A stretch of 64,000 nucleotides of DNA from Apoderus coryli (Eukaryota > Arthropoda > Insecta > Coleoptera > Attelabidae), in contig OU452208.1 of the NCBI GenBank assembly GCA_911728435.2, positions 2,604,001-2,668,000 on the forward strand. Reading direction: 5' to 3'. The translations under genes and the position numbers were made by a program. This document shows positions 45,701-55,703 of this stretch, piece after piece. The notes below the pieces were generated by a model, which saw only the letters and a program-made list of their open reading frames with translations, did no database searches and was not told where the DNA came from. Position 1 is the stretch's first letter, and each line of letters starts with the position of its first letter.

Positions 45701-48700
45701 GGCTCTAGTTAAAGGGGCGCGACGCTGCGGATGTCGAAATAGTTGTGGGTTACGAGAATGAAATCGGGGCACATTAATGTGAATATCCGTGAAGAAGGCA
45801 AGGGCAGGGGACACGAAAATGAATCAGCATGTAACGGAAAATGCGTGAATTTACCACCCTCGGGAACTCCAAGGAGTCGAAGTTGAACCTATCCAGCAAC
45901 TGTAGATGGTTAAATCCTTTCGCAGGAAAATGTCCGTCCATTCGGAAACATATGTTTTTAAGAAGGTTTTTGAGAAGGCCTTTAAGGTAAGGCTTTGCGA
46001 TTTTGAGCACAATAATTTGGTAAACGAACGGCAGTTCGGTTTTAGAAATTAATTGTCTACAGCCGTGGCGATAAACAAACTGATTTCAGTGGTTACGGAT
46101 GCTTTCAATGGTGGCAAAAATTGTGCGGCGCTAATGCTGGACCTATCGAGAGCTTTCGACTGCGTTGATCCAGAAATACTTATAGCTAAATTAAAATATT
46201 ATAATGTGTCTGGACCGTTTCTGGATCTGTGAAATCGCAGTTTGTTGAGTATGCTCGCAAGCGATCAACCTTGTTAGGTAATGTGTTCCGCGTTCCACAG
46301 GGACCACTTCTATTCATAATATTCGTCAATGATTTACCAGTATGTGATCCCCACGTTGACTTCCTAGTTTATGCCGATGATACCACTGTGGTAAGAGCGG
46401 ATGTGGATGTTAACCAGCTACTCCACGCTCTTGATGGGACACGGGAAAGGGCTTCAGACTGGTTCACTGCGAATGGTCTTAGTCTGAATCAATCGAAAAC
46501 TGAACGAATTGTGTTTTCGTTGGGAAATGGCTGCGTTTTCAGTGATAATCATTCGGTGAGGTTCTTGGGTGTTTATCTTGAACAGAGACTGACATGGCAT
46601 GCTCATGTCGACTATGTTTCTGGTAAGTTATCGTCAAACACATACGTATTGCGGGGTTTGTCCACAAAATTGTCAAGATCTGTTTGGTAATCACATTTCA
46701 TGCTCTGATACAGAGCCATGTCTCTTATGCCGTACTTGCCTGGGGGCACGCACCTGTCTCATCTCGTATTTTTGCGCTCCAACGGCGAGCTTTGAGAGTT
46801 GTTGCTGGCTTATCATATCTGCAGGAATTATTTTCATGTACTTGGCGTTTTGACCCAGCCCTGTATATATATGCTTGAATGTCTGAAATATGTTAGACTA
46901 CACTCCGGTATGTACACGCCACATTCGGCTGTTCATCAGTCCTCCACTAGGAATAATGAGAACTTCGTACTGGACAGACATCGAGTAGATAAAGCAAGAT
47001 TTTCTCTGAATTACCACGCACCTAAATTATTTAATGCTTTGCCTCGATATGTGAGAGAGCTTCCGCCTAAATTGTTTCTCGAGAAGATAAAATCACTTTT
47101 TATCAGGGAGTCATTTTATTCTGTGGAAGAATATTTGGAATTTGACTTCTCAGAAAGAAACGTGATCTAAACTTTTTATTCATATATTTTGTATGTACAT
47201 GTAAATTTTATTTTTTACATGAATTTGTTTTTTACATACTGTGTATTTGTTTGTTTTTGTAAATAATTTTGTGGTGTTATATTTTGACCTATTTAATTTT
47301 TATGACGAGTGTAGGCATTTATGTATTAACACAAAAAATAAATAAATAAGAAATTTCCGCTGTACTCTCTCCATTCTGTCAATGTGTACACGAGAAATTG
47401 GTGACCAAACCATCTACGCAGACTTTAATTTAGTTCTTATCAATACATGATACACCGATGTCAGACAGTCAATGCTACGGAATCCCGAGGTTGATCTCAA
47501 GACAAATACCAGCGCCTTCAGTGCGGCCCAAGAACTATGTGTTGTTGGTTGGTTGAATGAAAGTGCAGAATGAACCACGACACCAAGGACCTTTGTCTTC
47601 AAGCATATTTCCAAGGATGTATTGTTAATTTTATAATTATGTTCATGGGGTGCCAGTCCTCTATAAAATGTCTTGCGTTTGCATTTTTCGATATTCAATA
47701 GTAAGCAGTTGACAATACACCACTGAGGAAGGAGGCCAAGTCCTGCTGCAGAGCATGACTGTCCTCAGGGCCGCATATCACAAGAAATACCTTCAAATCA
47801 TTGTTGTATCCTTACCACGTAGACACTTCTTCAAAGAGATTTTGAACAGCGTACGCAATTTTGCAGATAGTATCTTCAAAGACTTCAAGAAATCCTAACT
47901 TTAATTCCATCATTATGTCTACGGACATTTTTCCAGAAATGCAATAATGAATTTTCCTAATAATCATAACACAGCCCAAGAAAATCCTCATGCTATTACA
48001 GAAACATATTTTCTCTCAACGTTTGGATTGGTATTATAGGTGACTATTTGATTGAACAACGCCTTAGAGGCAATCTAACAGGAATTTCCTATTTTATAGG
48101 AAATTCCTGTTAGATTGCCTCTAAGGCGTTGTTCAATCAAAGTTGAAAGTTGGCGCGAATTGAAACTTCAACACAAAATATTTCACCAAATAAAAAACCG
48201 CATCATCATACAATAACACGGATTCTTCTATAAGCATTCAACCGTATCTAACTTGGGTGAAATTTCTACAAACCACAATTCCAGCTGTTGGTCACAAGTT
48301 GAAACCATTATTTATACCGACTCTTTGAAGGCTTTTGATCGTTTGTATGATAACATAATAAAATGTACAAGAATGGTTTTAGTGATAGTTTGGTGAGTTT
48401 TTTTTGATTCTTATCTCTCTGACAGGAGCCAGTTCGTAATCTTGCTCCGTTAACTTTTGCTATATCCGTGAACGACATTGTCTCGGATATTTCGAGTAAT
48501 TCTCATCTGTTTGCGAATCATTTGAAGGTATTTCTTATGATATGCGGCTCTGAGGACATTCATGCTCTGCAGCAGGACATAGCGTCCTTCCTCAGTGGTA
48601 CTGTCAACTGCTTACCATTGAATATCGAAAAATGGAAACGCATAACATTTTTTTTGTCCTACTTCGTTTTAGAGGAAAAAAAATAAAAACCATCTTATTG

Positions 48701-51700
48701 CATGGCAAGAAAAATCAAAGTTAACTTTGGTCGTTGAACAATATTTGTTTATGAACCATTTTTTAAAGTCTAACAAATAAAAAGTAATAACTATTTAACA
48801 GAACAATCACAAAAAATTTTGAAAATGACCACCTCCCGCTTCTATGCCGGCTTCTGCTCTTATCGAGTGACGAACATCTGTTCGCCAACTGATCCCTACT
48901 CCAAGCTGGAGCAACTCCTTCAGAGGGTGCCTTTTCCGATGTTGGAAGAGCTTGATTCATGAGACAAATGTCATTAATTATTCTATTCCAAATTGCTGCA
49001 CATGAGCCAATATAAATGCAACTATTTTCATCCACTTAAAAACTAACCAGTTCAAGAAAATGCAACGACATGACTAGTTCATCAGAGGTAACAGTTGGAC
49101 ATATTAGTAATTGCAAATCAACTTACCTTTGACAACTGACATACGTGATATGTGATGAATTTCTACCATAAAAATACTGTTTCGTTTGTAAATCGAATGC
49201 GGGTACTGGTGGCTGTGTTTGGAAACGTTCTACGTCAACATTGTATTGCACTGTCATCTGTAAGATGGCGTAACCGGTACCTCTACCATCGACTTTGACA
49301 GTACCCCACGCATTCGGTATATCAATATGTTGCAGATTTGCCCGGTTCTTGTCATTTACATACATAACCTGTTATTGAAATTAGAACAGGTCAAATTAAC
49401 GTTAAAGCAGTATACTAAACTAAGTGCCAAATGGGTAGTGAGTTTTTCAAGTGTGAGAATGAGTTTCCAGTAATGTTTACATGACTGAATTGCAGGATCG
49501 ACTATAAATTGTCCTAAAACTATCATATTCAATGTTGTTGATCGATCTACCACATGTGCGGTCGAAAAGGATGCAAAAATGTCAGATATATTTGCGGGTT
49601 AGGAGGAAGGTGATGGGAATCACAATCCACGTTCCACACTTGACTTTTTACGCTTATAGCCTGTTACAAAATCAGTAATTAATCATAATATACCGGGTAT
49701 TCCATTAAGGGTGGACAGGTAGCATATCTCAGGAAATAATAGTCGTAGGACAATGGGAAAAAAATTCTTTTAGGGAAATCGACAATGGGAAATCGCTGGA
49801 AATAGTTTTTTAGTTCCTAACTATACCGCTAGGGGGCGTAATAGATACAGTAATGCGAAAAATGCATTTGTATTGAAAATTTCACAATATAATTTAGAAA
49901 AACAATACTACCACAGTAATGCTACTGAGATTCGGCATTTTTTTGGTGTATCACTTTTTATTGTGCGGCTTGAAATAAAAGCAGCAGGGAAGGACGAAAT
50001 TTTACCTATGATAATGTCTATAACTTTGGTTTGGCTTAACCGAATTTATCAATCTAATTTTTGTTTAAGAACTCAAGCCTTGCTGATGAAGAAAAAAAAT
50101 ATTTTAAATCATAATTGTTTTTTGGGGCTCCGCTAGATGGCGATATTTGCATCGCCTAAGGTTTTTTGATTTTTCTTTAAAAACTTAAATGGAATGATTT
50201 GCCCTGACCAACAGCTGGAATTGTGGTTTGTAGAAAGTTAGATACGGTTGAATGCTTATAGAAGAATCCGTGGTGAATGATACAAATATTTTATCAAAAA
50301 TGAAAAGTAAATTGAATTTGCAACAAAAAAGTCCAAAACCGCACAGGAAAATCTTTATTCGTTTGAGAGTTATGGCCAAAAGAATGTTGTTCACCAAAAT
50401 TCGTTGAACAATCATGTATCTTTAATTTTCCGTGATCAAGAATGCCATGGGAAATAAAGAAGTAGGTTTAAACTTTATTAAACTGATAGTTTAACAAATA
50501 AAAATAATGAAAGATCCATTAAAATTACCAAAATGCAGAGCTTTCATAAAATTTGTTAAAAGAGGTAGATCTAGATACCCATGAAACAAAATTGGGAAGT
50601 TTCCATGCATGGATACAAATAAATAAACGCGAATATGCTGCTAAATACCCTGACCGAAGACACCATAGCAGAAAAGTGTTCCGTCGGTTAACAGTCGTTT
50701 ACGAGAAACGGGAAGTGTAAGAGTTGATCCAGCCCCGCTCAGAAGACGTCCAGTTAGAAGTCAAGATAATATTATAAGCGTTCTTGCGTATGTGGAAGCG
50801 AATTCTCATGTAAGCGTCAGTCAGATTTCTTCAGACTTAGGAATAAATCGCACTTCAGCATATTGGATTTTAAAATCTTTTAAACTGCATCTTTACAGTA
50901 TGGTTTTACATCAGGCACTTTCAGATGCCGATACTGACAAGAAGCGCCTATAGACTTTTGTTATTGGCTGAGAGATATGTGCACGGAAAACCCGCAATTT
51001 CTCTCACAGATTTTATGGACTGAGCCATTTTTTCTAGTTGTGGTAGTGTTAATTTACACAATACGCATTATTGGTCACAAACAAATCCTCATTGGATGCC
51101 GGAAGTTGACCATCAAAGTAGATGGAGTGTAAACGTGTGATGTGGAATTGTAGTCAGGGTATTTAGCAGCATATTCGCGTTTATATATTTGTGTCCATGC
51201 ATGGAAACTTCCCAATTTTGTTTCATGGGTATCCTCTTTTAACAAATTTTATGAAAGCTCTGCATTTTGGTAATTTTAATGGATCTTTCATTATTTTTAT
51301 TTGTTAAACTATCAGTTTAATACATTTTAAACCTATTTCTTTATTTCCCATGGCATTCTTGATCACGGAAAATTAAAGATACATGATTTTCAACGAATTT
51401 TGGTGAACAACATTCTTTTGGCCATAAATCTCAAACGAATAAAGATTTTCCTGTGCGGTTTAGGACTTTTTTGTTGCAAATTCAATTTACTTTTCATTTT
51501 TGATAAAATATTTGTATCATTCCATTTAAGTTTTTAAAGAAAAATCTAAAAAAACCTTAGGCGATGCAAATTTCGCCATCTAGCGGAGCCCCAAAAAACA
51601 ATTATGATTTAAAATATTTTTTTTTTCATCAGCAAGGCTTGAGTTCTTAAACAAAAATTAGATTGATAACTTCGGTTAAGCCAAACCAAAGTTATAGACA

Positions 51701-54485
51701 TTATCATAGGTAAAATTTCGTCCTTCCCTGCTGCCTTTATTTCAAGCCTTACAATAAAAAGTGATACACCAAAAGGATGCCGAATCTCAGTAGCATTACC
51801 GTGGTAGTATTGTTTTTCTGACTTATATTGCGAAATTTTCAATAGAAATGCATTTTTCGCATTACTGTATCTATTACGCCCTCTAGGGGTATAGTTAGGA
51901 ACTAAAAAACTATTTCCAGCGATTTCCCACTGTCGATTTCCCTAAAAGAATTTTTTCCCATTGTCCTATGACTATTATTTCCTGAGATATGCTACCTGTC
52001 CACCCTTAATGGAATACCCGGTATGTAGCTCTTTCAAAAATCAAAGATAATCGTCGTGTTTTTTTATTGTATGTGGCTTTTCAAACATTTGCTCTGCTTA
52101 GTAGTTAGACTGATGATTAAGGCGTAGAGCTTTAATTTAATGTGTATTTGATTTTGATCGTTCAAACAAAATACTCGTATTCCTTACCTGTGACTGTCCA
52201 GGTAACGAGGTAGCTTCCACTCTAACTGATAAACTAGAAATATCACGAATCCTCTGCGCTGAAGTGTATTCAATTAGAGCCTTCATGGCACATGCTGTGT
52301 CTGATGTAGAAGCCCATCCACCATCTGTCAATCGTTGTGTATTTAACCAACGCACTATATTATCAACATAGATCTCTTGTCGTGCGACATACACCAATAA
52401 AGCATATGCCGTAGCTTCAATGTTTTCTGAATCATATTCATAAGGTAATCGCGGCAAAAGGAATGGCCGTTGGTTTTCTATTTTCGTGGGTGGTTGAGGT
52501 ACTGGTTGTCTGCCCCAGTACAGAAGACCACCTAAAATTGCGATATTTAATAATTTCTAATCTAAATGAATAAATTAGAGTGATAAATTGATTGAATTGA
52601 AAATGGAACTATATTAATGTTTACAACAATTATTATTTCAAAAATAATGCCTGGCTGAGTTATATACAGTGTGATCACTCAAAACTTTCGATATAACTTC
52701 ATGTAAATTAAATGTCGAACATTTATTATTATATACAAAAGCTAGTTGGAAGGCGTCACGGTTTCCCATATCAAAATAATATATATAACGGGCGCATAAA
52801 AAAATAATGGGTTTTTGTCCAGTCGCGAACTCCAAAATCAAGAATCTTTATTAAAGTCGACATACAAATAAAAATGTATCTTATTTTGTAATGTTCTCAC
52901 CCTGTAGTTGTATCTGTATTGGGGTATATTATAAAAAAATGCCTTTTTCTCTGATTGGCCTATTTCATTCTGTATTACCTACTTTGTGACTTTTATGAGG
53001 GAATTCTGGAAAGGCGAGAGAACTTTTAGATCAGATCCGTTCTAGCTTTGGTTCAGTCAAGTTGTGTTTTCTCTAATTATAAAAAGTTAAATTAAATAAA
53101 TTTAATTTGTTTTTGGACTTGGTATATTTTTCAGGTAAGAATTATTTTCTAGTTTTTGTTTAAAGATTAAGTCCATTTCAATTTATTCTGAAGTAGTGAA
53201 TTGTATAAAGTTCCGTAAGTTTTGATATTCTTTTAATTGAAGGCCTTTTTGTTTTAATCAGTTTTTTTTATATAAAGTTTAAAGTTATTTCTTTTAGTAA
53301 TTGAAATAAATTCCGTTTTCAATAGTATATTAAAGTTTCGTACAGGAATTAATATAATTATTCGATATTATATTAATTTTCCTATTTTTAAGTCGTACAA
53401 GTAATAACTACGATTTTCTTCTAAATTTTCATTATCGCTTAATTGTTTTATTCTTTCTCTTTCTTTTATTTATACATATTTATTTCTTTATTGTTATTAA
53501 ATTTCTTTAATTAGTTTTAATTATTAAATTAGTTGTTTTTAGCCCGAAAATTATGTGTTTCATTTCTAATAAAGTTTTCAATAAATTAGTGACAAAAAGG
53601 TCAACCAATTAAATATTTCTTTTTAATTAAAGTCGGTGACCGATAGTGATACATGATTATAATGGTAAGTAATTTAGCATTACTTGAATACAGATTATTT
53701 TAGTTGTTTGTTTCTTTCATATAATAATTTGATTCTGTTATTATTCAAGTAGATATTCTTTGTTTGTTCTTCTTTATTTGAAACCGCTTGTAAAACTTGA
53801 ATCGAACCGTAACAATTTGAATAGCATATTGGGGTTCATTCGGATTGAGCTATAACATTAGAATTCTTTCTGAATGTATATAACACTCGCTAATTTCAAA
53901 ATGGTTACAGAAGCAATGGAATTGCCCCGTGAAAAGAGGCAAAAGGACTCCACTACAATCTACAAATACGTATTGTGGTGTGTCAATCATTTTTGCGTTC
54001 TATTCTACTATTTTCATTTGCACGCCTTTAACTCAAATAGTACATACCTTCAAATTTCGATATACTCGACAATTTTAAGAACGCAATTTCCGCATTTGCA
54101 GCTCTGCTATTCATCAAAGCATAAGCAACTATCGCAACTTCAAAAGCACTGCCCTTGTCTTTCAGAAGGTCCATATTCCTTTCTAACCAATGAATAGCTT
54201 TCATTTGAGCTAGAGCCACTTTGGCACTCAGTCCACCTAAAATTAAATTAGTAAATATTTAATAGTACGCATATATTCTCATCACCAATACGTACTTGTC
54301 AGATCCTTCACAGATTCTAAAGTAATTAAGACATGTGCAGTCAACGTTATATTCCTCTGTGCGATATGGTCATCATCGAAGTTTAATGAAGAATTGTATT
54401 TTCTGTCAGGTGACCATGTCGTTTCATAGAAACTACCGTCTTCCGTCTGGTGTTTTAGAAGCCATTCAACCGACTTTGCTATTAC
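30563..54485 (-). CDS. Mcr: Macroglobulin complement-related protein (Mcr), C-terminal seven exons
   Basis: A TEP/alpha-2-macroglobulin family protein; in Drosophila, Mcr acts at septate junctions and in phagocytosis and autophagy signalling. Exons in order: 54296-54485, 54048-54236, 52188-52531, 49127-49368, 45155-45329, 44987-45092, 30563-30765. Phases agree across all six junctions and give 482 residues: the later thioester-domain helices (VEWLLKHQTEDGSFYETTWS, RNITLTAHVLITLESVKDL, LTDGGWASTSDTACAMKALI), the CUB part, and the receptor-binding domain (RGTGYAILQMTVQYNVD, TIPTGYIIQQQDLD, FTVERWYPVANMSRYL, RVYDYYAP). The terminal cysteine cluster VCGSSQCPYCEIYN is the hallmark of Mcr-type proteins. 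The thioester position and N-terminal macroglobulin domains lie beyond the right edge. Introns of 3.8, 2.8 and 14.2 kb are mostly transposons. Confidence 0.92.
30766..31812. other. Mcr last intron, 3' end, nothing identified
   Basis: AT-rich intron sequence with no coding or repeat signals I recognise. Confidence 0.45.
31841..32138. repeat. 149-bp tandem duplication
   Basis: The unit starting ACTATGATAATACAT at 31841 is repeated at 31990 with few differences. A TACAGGGTGTTC end motif precedes the first unit at 31813, suggesting duplication of part of a MITE. Confidence 0.75.
32624..34586. mobile_element. Long-inverted-repeat element with nested TACAGGGTG ends
   Basis: Begins TACAGGGTGTCACAAATAT and ends with its inverted counterpart, TA at both borders. 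Arms of roughly 680 bp run inward to about 33300 and 33920. Each arm itself contains further TACAGGGTG-type ends (near 32919 and 33145 on the left, and the mirror sites near 34307 and 34072 on the right). The 600-bp centre carries a transposase-like N-terminus. Confidence 0.8.
33399..33659 (+). pseudogene. Helix-turn-helix N-terminus of an element transposase
   Basis: An open frame of 86 residues. The part from MRTYSKGESIHMIFILGEWS through RFLAQNHPKKAVFERLLRQF looks like the DUF4817-type helix-turn-helix found at the start of Tc1/mariner-related insect transposases (a YxxRFP-like core in degenerate form). The downstream catalytic region is absent. Confidence 0.5.
34587..35450. other. Mcr intron, nothing identified
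   Basis: AT-rich; a lone CCCTGTATA end motif near 34704 suggests an old MITE edge. Confidence 0.4.
35451..35950. repeat. Three tandem copies of a ~175-bp unit
   Basis: Units start near 35451, 35622 and 35803 (each TTTGAACT...), sharing AAATTTTTGCTA-CAGATACGT and TTAGTGG-GT-TACCATGCGCA. Diverged, satellite-like. Confidence 0.75.
35951..36600. other. Mcr intron, nothing identified
   Basis: A GC-richer patch at 36190-36350 (AAAGCCGGTAAGGCCGAAAC) stands out from AT-rich surroundings but is not identified. Confidence 0.4.
36600..37360 (-). pseudogene. Internally deleted LINE fragment
   Basis: The minus strand begins with an RT finger segment (LTYIVNNILLSNIFPDVWKQ then ANIIPLAKVK, 37145-37250). 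It jumps at about 37140 to the thumb region (KLMICEALTLSRVSYCDIIY, VDLNRIQRIQN) and decays toward 36600. The palm with its catalytic boxes is missing. Confidence 0.7.
38419..38616 (-). repeat. BEL copy 1, 3' LTR
   Basis: 198 bp; identical by eye to 44159-44356. Confidence 0.95.
38639..44075 (-). pseudogene. BEL/Pao gag-pol, copy 1, frameshifted
   Basis: The likely start is the ATG at 44075 (MDNIEPSDAKILE). Gag runs to about 42970, where a run of five A (42972-42976; four in copy 2) shifts the frame. The remaining 1430 residues follow in another frame from 42931. Domains as in copy 2: DUF1759-type gag, zinc knuckles, Pao aspartic protease, reverse transcriptase, RNase H, integrase with HHCC and D,D,E, DUF5641. 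A second lesion is in RT motif A: copy 2 reads FCADIRDMF and this copy reads Tyr in place of the presumed catalytic Asp (codon 41447-41449). YVDD is intact. The extra two residues (GP) near the C-terminus are a harmless-looking length difference. Confidence 0.92.
44159..44356 (-). repeat. BEL copy 1, 5' LTR
   Basis: 198 bp; identical by eye to the 3' LTR. Followed by target duplication ATCTT. Confidence 0.95.
44987..45092 (-). CDS. Mcr: Mcr exon with ERWYPVANMSRYL
   Basis: 35 codons plus one base; acceptor TTATTACAG, donor GTAAAT. The Glu codon split at its 3' end is completed by AG at 30765, 14.2 kb away, restoring the family sequence YYAPERFNE. Confidence 0.92.
45155..45329 (-). CDS. Mcr: Mcr exon with IPTGYIIQQQDLD
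   Basis: 58 codons after one completing base. Acceptor ATTTTTACAG, donor GTATGT. Separated from the next exon by a 62-bp intron. Confidence 0.92.
45545..45990 (-). pseudogene. LINE C-terminus and 3' UTR
   Basis: The minus strand reads FRMDGHFPAKGFNHLQLLDR, INVPRFHSRNPQLFRHPQRR and APLTRACILCDAY, then a 3' UTR ending CTTGTAATTGGGTGCAAGAC and AATAAATATTATTATT. Same family as 23510-25225 and 57105-58383; strongly 5'-truncated. In Mcr intron between the 45.3- and 49.1-kb exons. Confidence 0.75.
45980..47349 (+). pseudogene. LINE reverse transcriptase, broken copy
   Basis: Plus strand: NLVNERQFGF, LSTAVAINKLISVVTDAF, ALMLDLSRAFDCVDPEILIA, a damaged PQG motif, an intact YADDTT box (46370), DWFTANGLSLNQSKTE, thumb (VRFLGVYLEQRLTW) and C-terminus ending YHAPKLFNALPRYVRELPP. 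At least three frameshifts (near 46220, 46685, 46860). The 3' end is an A-rich AAAATAAATAAATAAG at about 47349. Confidence 0.85.
47352..47860 (-). pseudogene. LINE fragment, left of a palindrome
   Basis: The minus strand includes VICGPEDSHALQQDLASFLS, MNIEKCKRKTFYRGLAPHEH and the thumb VLGVVVHSALSFNQ...RSIDCLTSVYHVLIRTKLK. The FADD box is gone. It is the inverted neighbour of the related fragment at 48180-48690. Confidence 0.75.
48047..48141. repeat. Perfect 95-bp palindrome
   Basis: Two 46-base arms, exact complements as read, around a 3-base loop (TTT). Outer end TTTGATTGAACAACGCC, inner end GGAATTTCCTAT. It lies between LINE fragments in opposite orientation. Confidence 0.95.
48180..48690 (+). 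pseudogene. LINE fragment, right of a palindrome
   Basis: The plus strand with frameshifts reads an RT finger part (DSSISIQPYLT, ETIIYTDSLKAFDRLYDNII) and then NDIVSDISSNSHLFANHLKV (catalytic FADD replaced by FANH) and LQQDIASFLSG...CLPLNIEKWKRIT. Same family as the fragment at 47352-47860, inverted relative to it. Confidence 0.72.
48820..48965 (-). pseudogene. Possible Tc1/mariner-type transposase C-terminal scrap
   Basis: The minus strand encodes SWRTDVRHSIRAEAGIEAGG followed by GHFQNFL and a stop, like the extreme C-terminus of mariner-related transposases. Short and without other support. Confidence 0.3.
49127..49368 (-). CDS. Mcr: Mcr exon with GRGTGYAILQMTVQYNVD
   Basis: 80 codons plus two bases; acceptor TCAATAACAG, donor GTAAGT. 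It encodes the start of the receptor-binding-like domain. Confidence 0.92.
49691..52023 (+). mobile_element. Long-inverted-repeat Tc1/mariner-like element, 2.3 kb
   Basis: Begins TACCGGGTATTCCATTAAGG and ends in its inverted copy; TA at both borders. Arms 49691-50654 (964 bp) and 51153-52023 (871 bp) match at about 95% by eye. The 500-bp centre, plus the inner arm, encodes a decayed transposase on the plus strand. Inserted in the Mcr intron between the exons at 49.1-49.4 and 52.2-52.5 kb. Confidence 0.88.
50625..51152 (+). pseudogene. Tc1/mariner-type transposase, decayed
   Basis: Plus strand in several frames: helix-turn-helix part REYAAKYPDRRHHSRKVFRR, linker GSVRVDPAPLRRRPVRSQDN, second helix-turn-helix VSVSQISSDLGINRTSAYWI, then the start of the catalytic core NPQFLSQILWTEPFF (family form WTDE; here Asp-Glu became Glu-Pro) and YWSQTNPHWMPEVDHQSRWS. 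It stops before the later catalytic Asp. Non-functional. Confidence 0.75.
52188..52531 (-). CDS. Mcr: Mcr exon, last helices of the thioester domain
   Basis: 114 codons after two completing bases; acceptor GCAATTTTAG, donor GTAAGG. Contains YWGRQPVPQPPTK and TDGGWASTSDTACAMKAL. Confidence 0.92.
52532..54047. other. Mcr intron; possible LTR-like block
   Basis: 1.5 kb with no coding homology. The stretch 52890-53640 (TATA-like and AATAAA signals, ending near GTCGGTGACCGATAGTGATA) has the look of a long LTR or retroelement leader, but I could not find a partner copy. Confidence 0.3.
54048..54236 (-). CDS. Mcr: Mcr exon, thioester-domain helices
   Basis: Starts after TTTAATTTTAG and completes a Ser codon; includes ALAQMKAIHWLERNMDLLKD and EVAIVAYALMNS; donor GTATGT. 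Confidence 0.9.
54296..54485 (-). CDS. Mcr: Mcr exon, thioester-domain segment
   Basis: 63 codons plus one base, starting VIAKSVEWLLKHQTEDGSFY; acceptor TATGTTAATAG, donor GTACGT. The next intron is only 59 bp. It is the 5'-most Mcr exon I can find; the upstream exon must lie further right. Confidence 0.9.
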
Positions 54486-54929
54486 CTATTAACATAATTA
54501 GAACGTAATCAAGACCAAACAATATTTTTTTTATTTTATTTTTAGATTAGCAGCAATTTTCTCGATTTACAAAAATGTATTACTTGACATTTATAAAAAT
54601 AAGTACTACTCGCAAAGTTAAATACAAACGAGAATAGTTTTAAAATGAGGCAACTGACGCTTCTCTGAAAACGGTGTGGTGTGAAGCCTACTTTGACTGT
54701 AAACAAATCAGTCTGACTATGTAAGGCCTCTGTATAAGAGTTGTGGTTTTGTTTTGGCGAAAAGAGAAGAGGTTCAAAAATAGAGCAACAAACTAATTGG
54801 AAAAAGCCGTAATGAAACTTATCATTCAAAGAACTTGAGCATCTACTTTCGTATAGAATAATGGCCTGACATGAAGTGCACATACCATTTTTTCCTGGAA
54901 TCGTTGATAAGCCATAATAGTTATATTAT

Positions 54930-55300
54930 CAAATAATTAAAATTATATTATTTTAAAATGGTGGTGCCGATAATCGTTTCATGGATTATTGCCTTAAAAA
55001 ACATACGTCTTTCCTCTCCGAAACCGTTGTTATTGTGTATTTTGCCGAATTATCTACGAAGATGAAAGTATCTACCTCGTGGTCAAGTTATTCGATGCTA
55101 AGAGCAGTTCTTAATGCCAAAGAAGAAATCGCCATTTCAAAATACCAAAAATTAAGAGCTTTCCTAAAGCGACAGTGGGATGGCTATAAAGCGAACAAGT
55201 CAAAAATCCTATAACGGGAACAGATACAGCAGTTTATCGCCATTATTACTGAAGCACCAGATGACCTCAATTTGATAACTAGGGTAACTTTAAAGTAAAC
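54930..55300 (+). pseudogene. Tyrosine-recombinase-like fragment, N-terminal half
   Basis: Plus strand: VYFAELSTKMKVSTSWSSYS, AVLNAKEEIAISKYQKLRAF, LKRQWDGYKANKSKIL, then after a stop/shift REQIQQFIAIITEAPDDLN. This resembles the N-terminal DNA-binding domain of a Crypton-like tyrosine recombinase family common in insects. It ends where the catalytic domain should start. Confidence 0.5.
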
Positions 55301-55363
55301 CGTGAAAAAAATCAAGTATAATTGTTGTAGTAATCCATTGTAGAGAGGAGTAACAAGTATTGA

Positions 55364-55662
55364 AGGAAATAAAACGACGTCTACTCCACAAAATGTCCTA
55401 TTTATATGTTTAAACTAGAACAAAACTGTAAAACATGTTTCGAGATGCATCATCTCATCATCAGTGATAAAACTATACTTTTGTCTTCATAAGAGAATCA
55501 AGCCGAATTTAAACATTTATACATCAATCTTGTGAAAAATTTTTGAGACAGATCATTACATAAATAAAAATGAAAATTATTTAAAACTTATTAAATTATG
55601 AGTTGCATTGGAGCAACAAATAATAGCAAAAGTAAACTTTCGTAATTGTCTACAATGTATTT
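55364..55662. repeat. Direct repeat copy A (~290 bp)
   Basis: Begins GAAGGAAATAAAACGAC and contains ACATGTTTCGAGATGCATCA. Matches 56778-57064 in the same orientation over nearly its whole length. It lies directly after the LINE at 55704-56300 (minus), so it is probably that LINE's 3' UTR. Confidence 0.8.
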
Positions 55663-55703
55663 AGTATAAAAATACTATTACATGACAATACATGAAAATC
55701 CCA

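Noticed and set aside
54542..54883. A 113-residue minus-strand frame as another Mcr exon
   Set aside because: No A2M-family pattern and no matching splice sites; AT-rich intron sequence.
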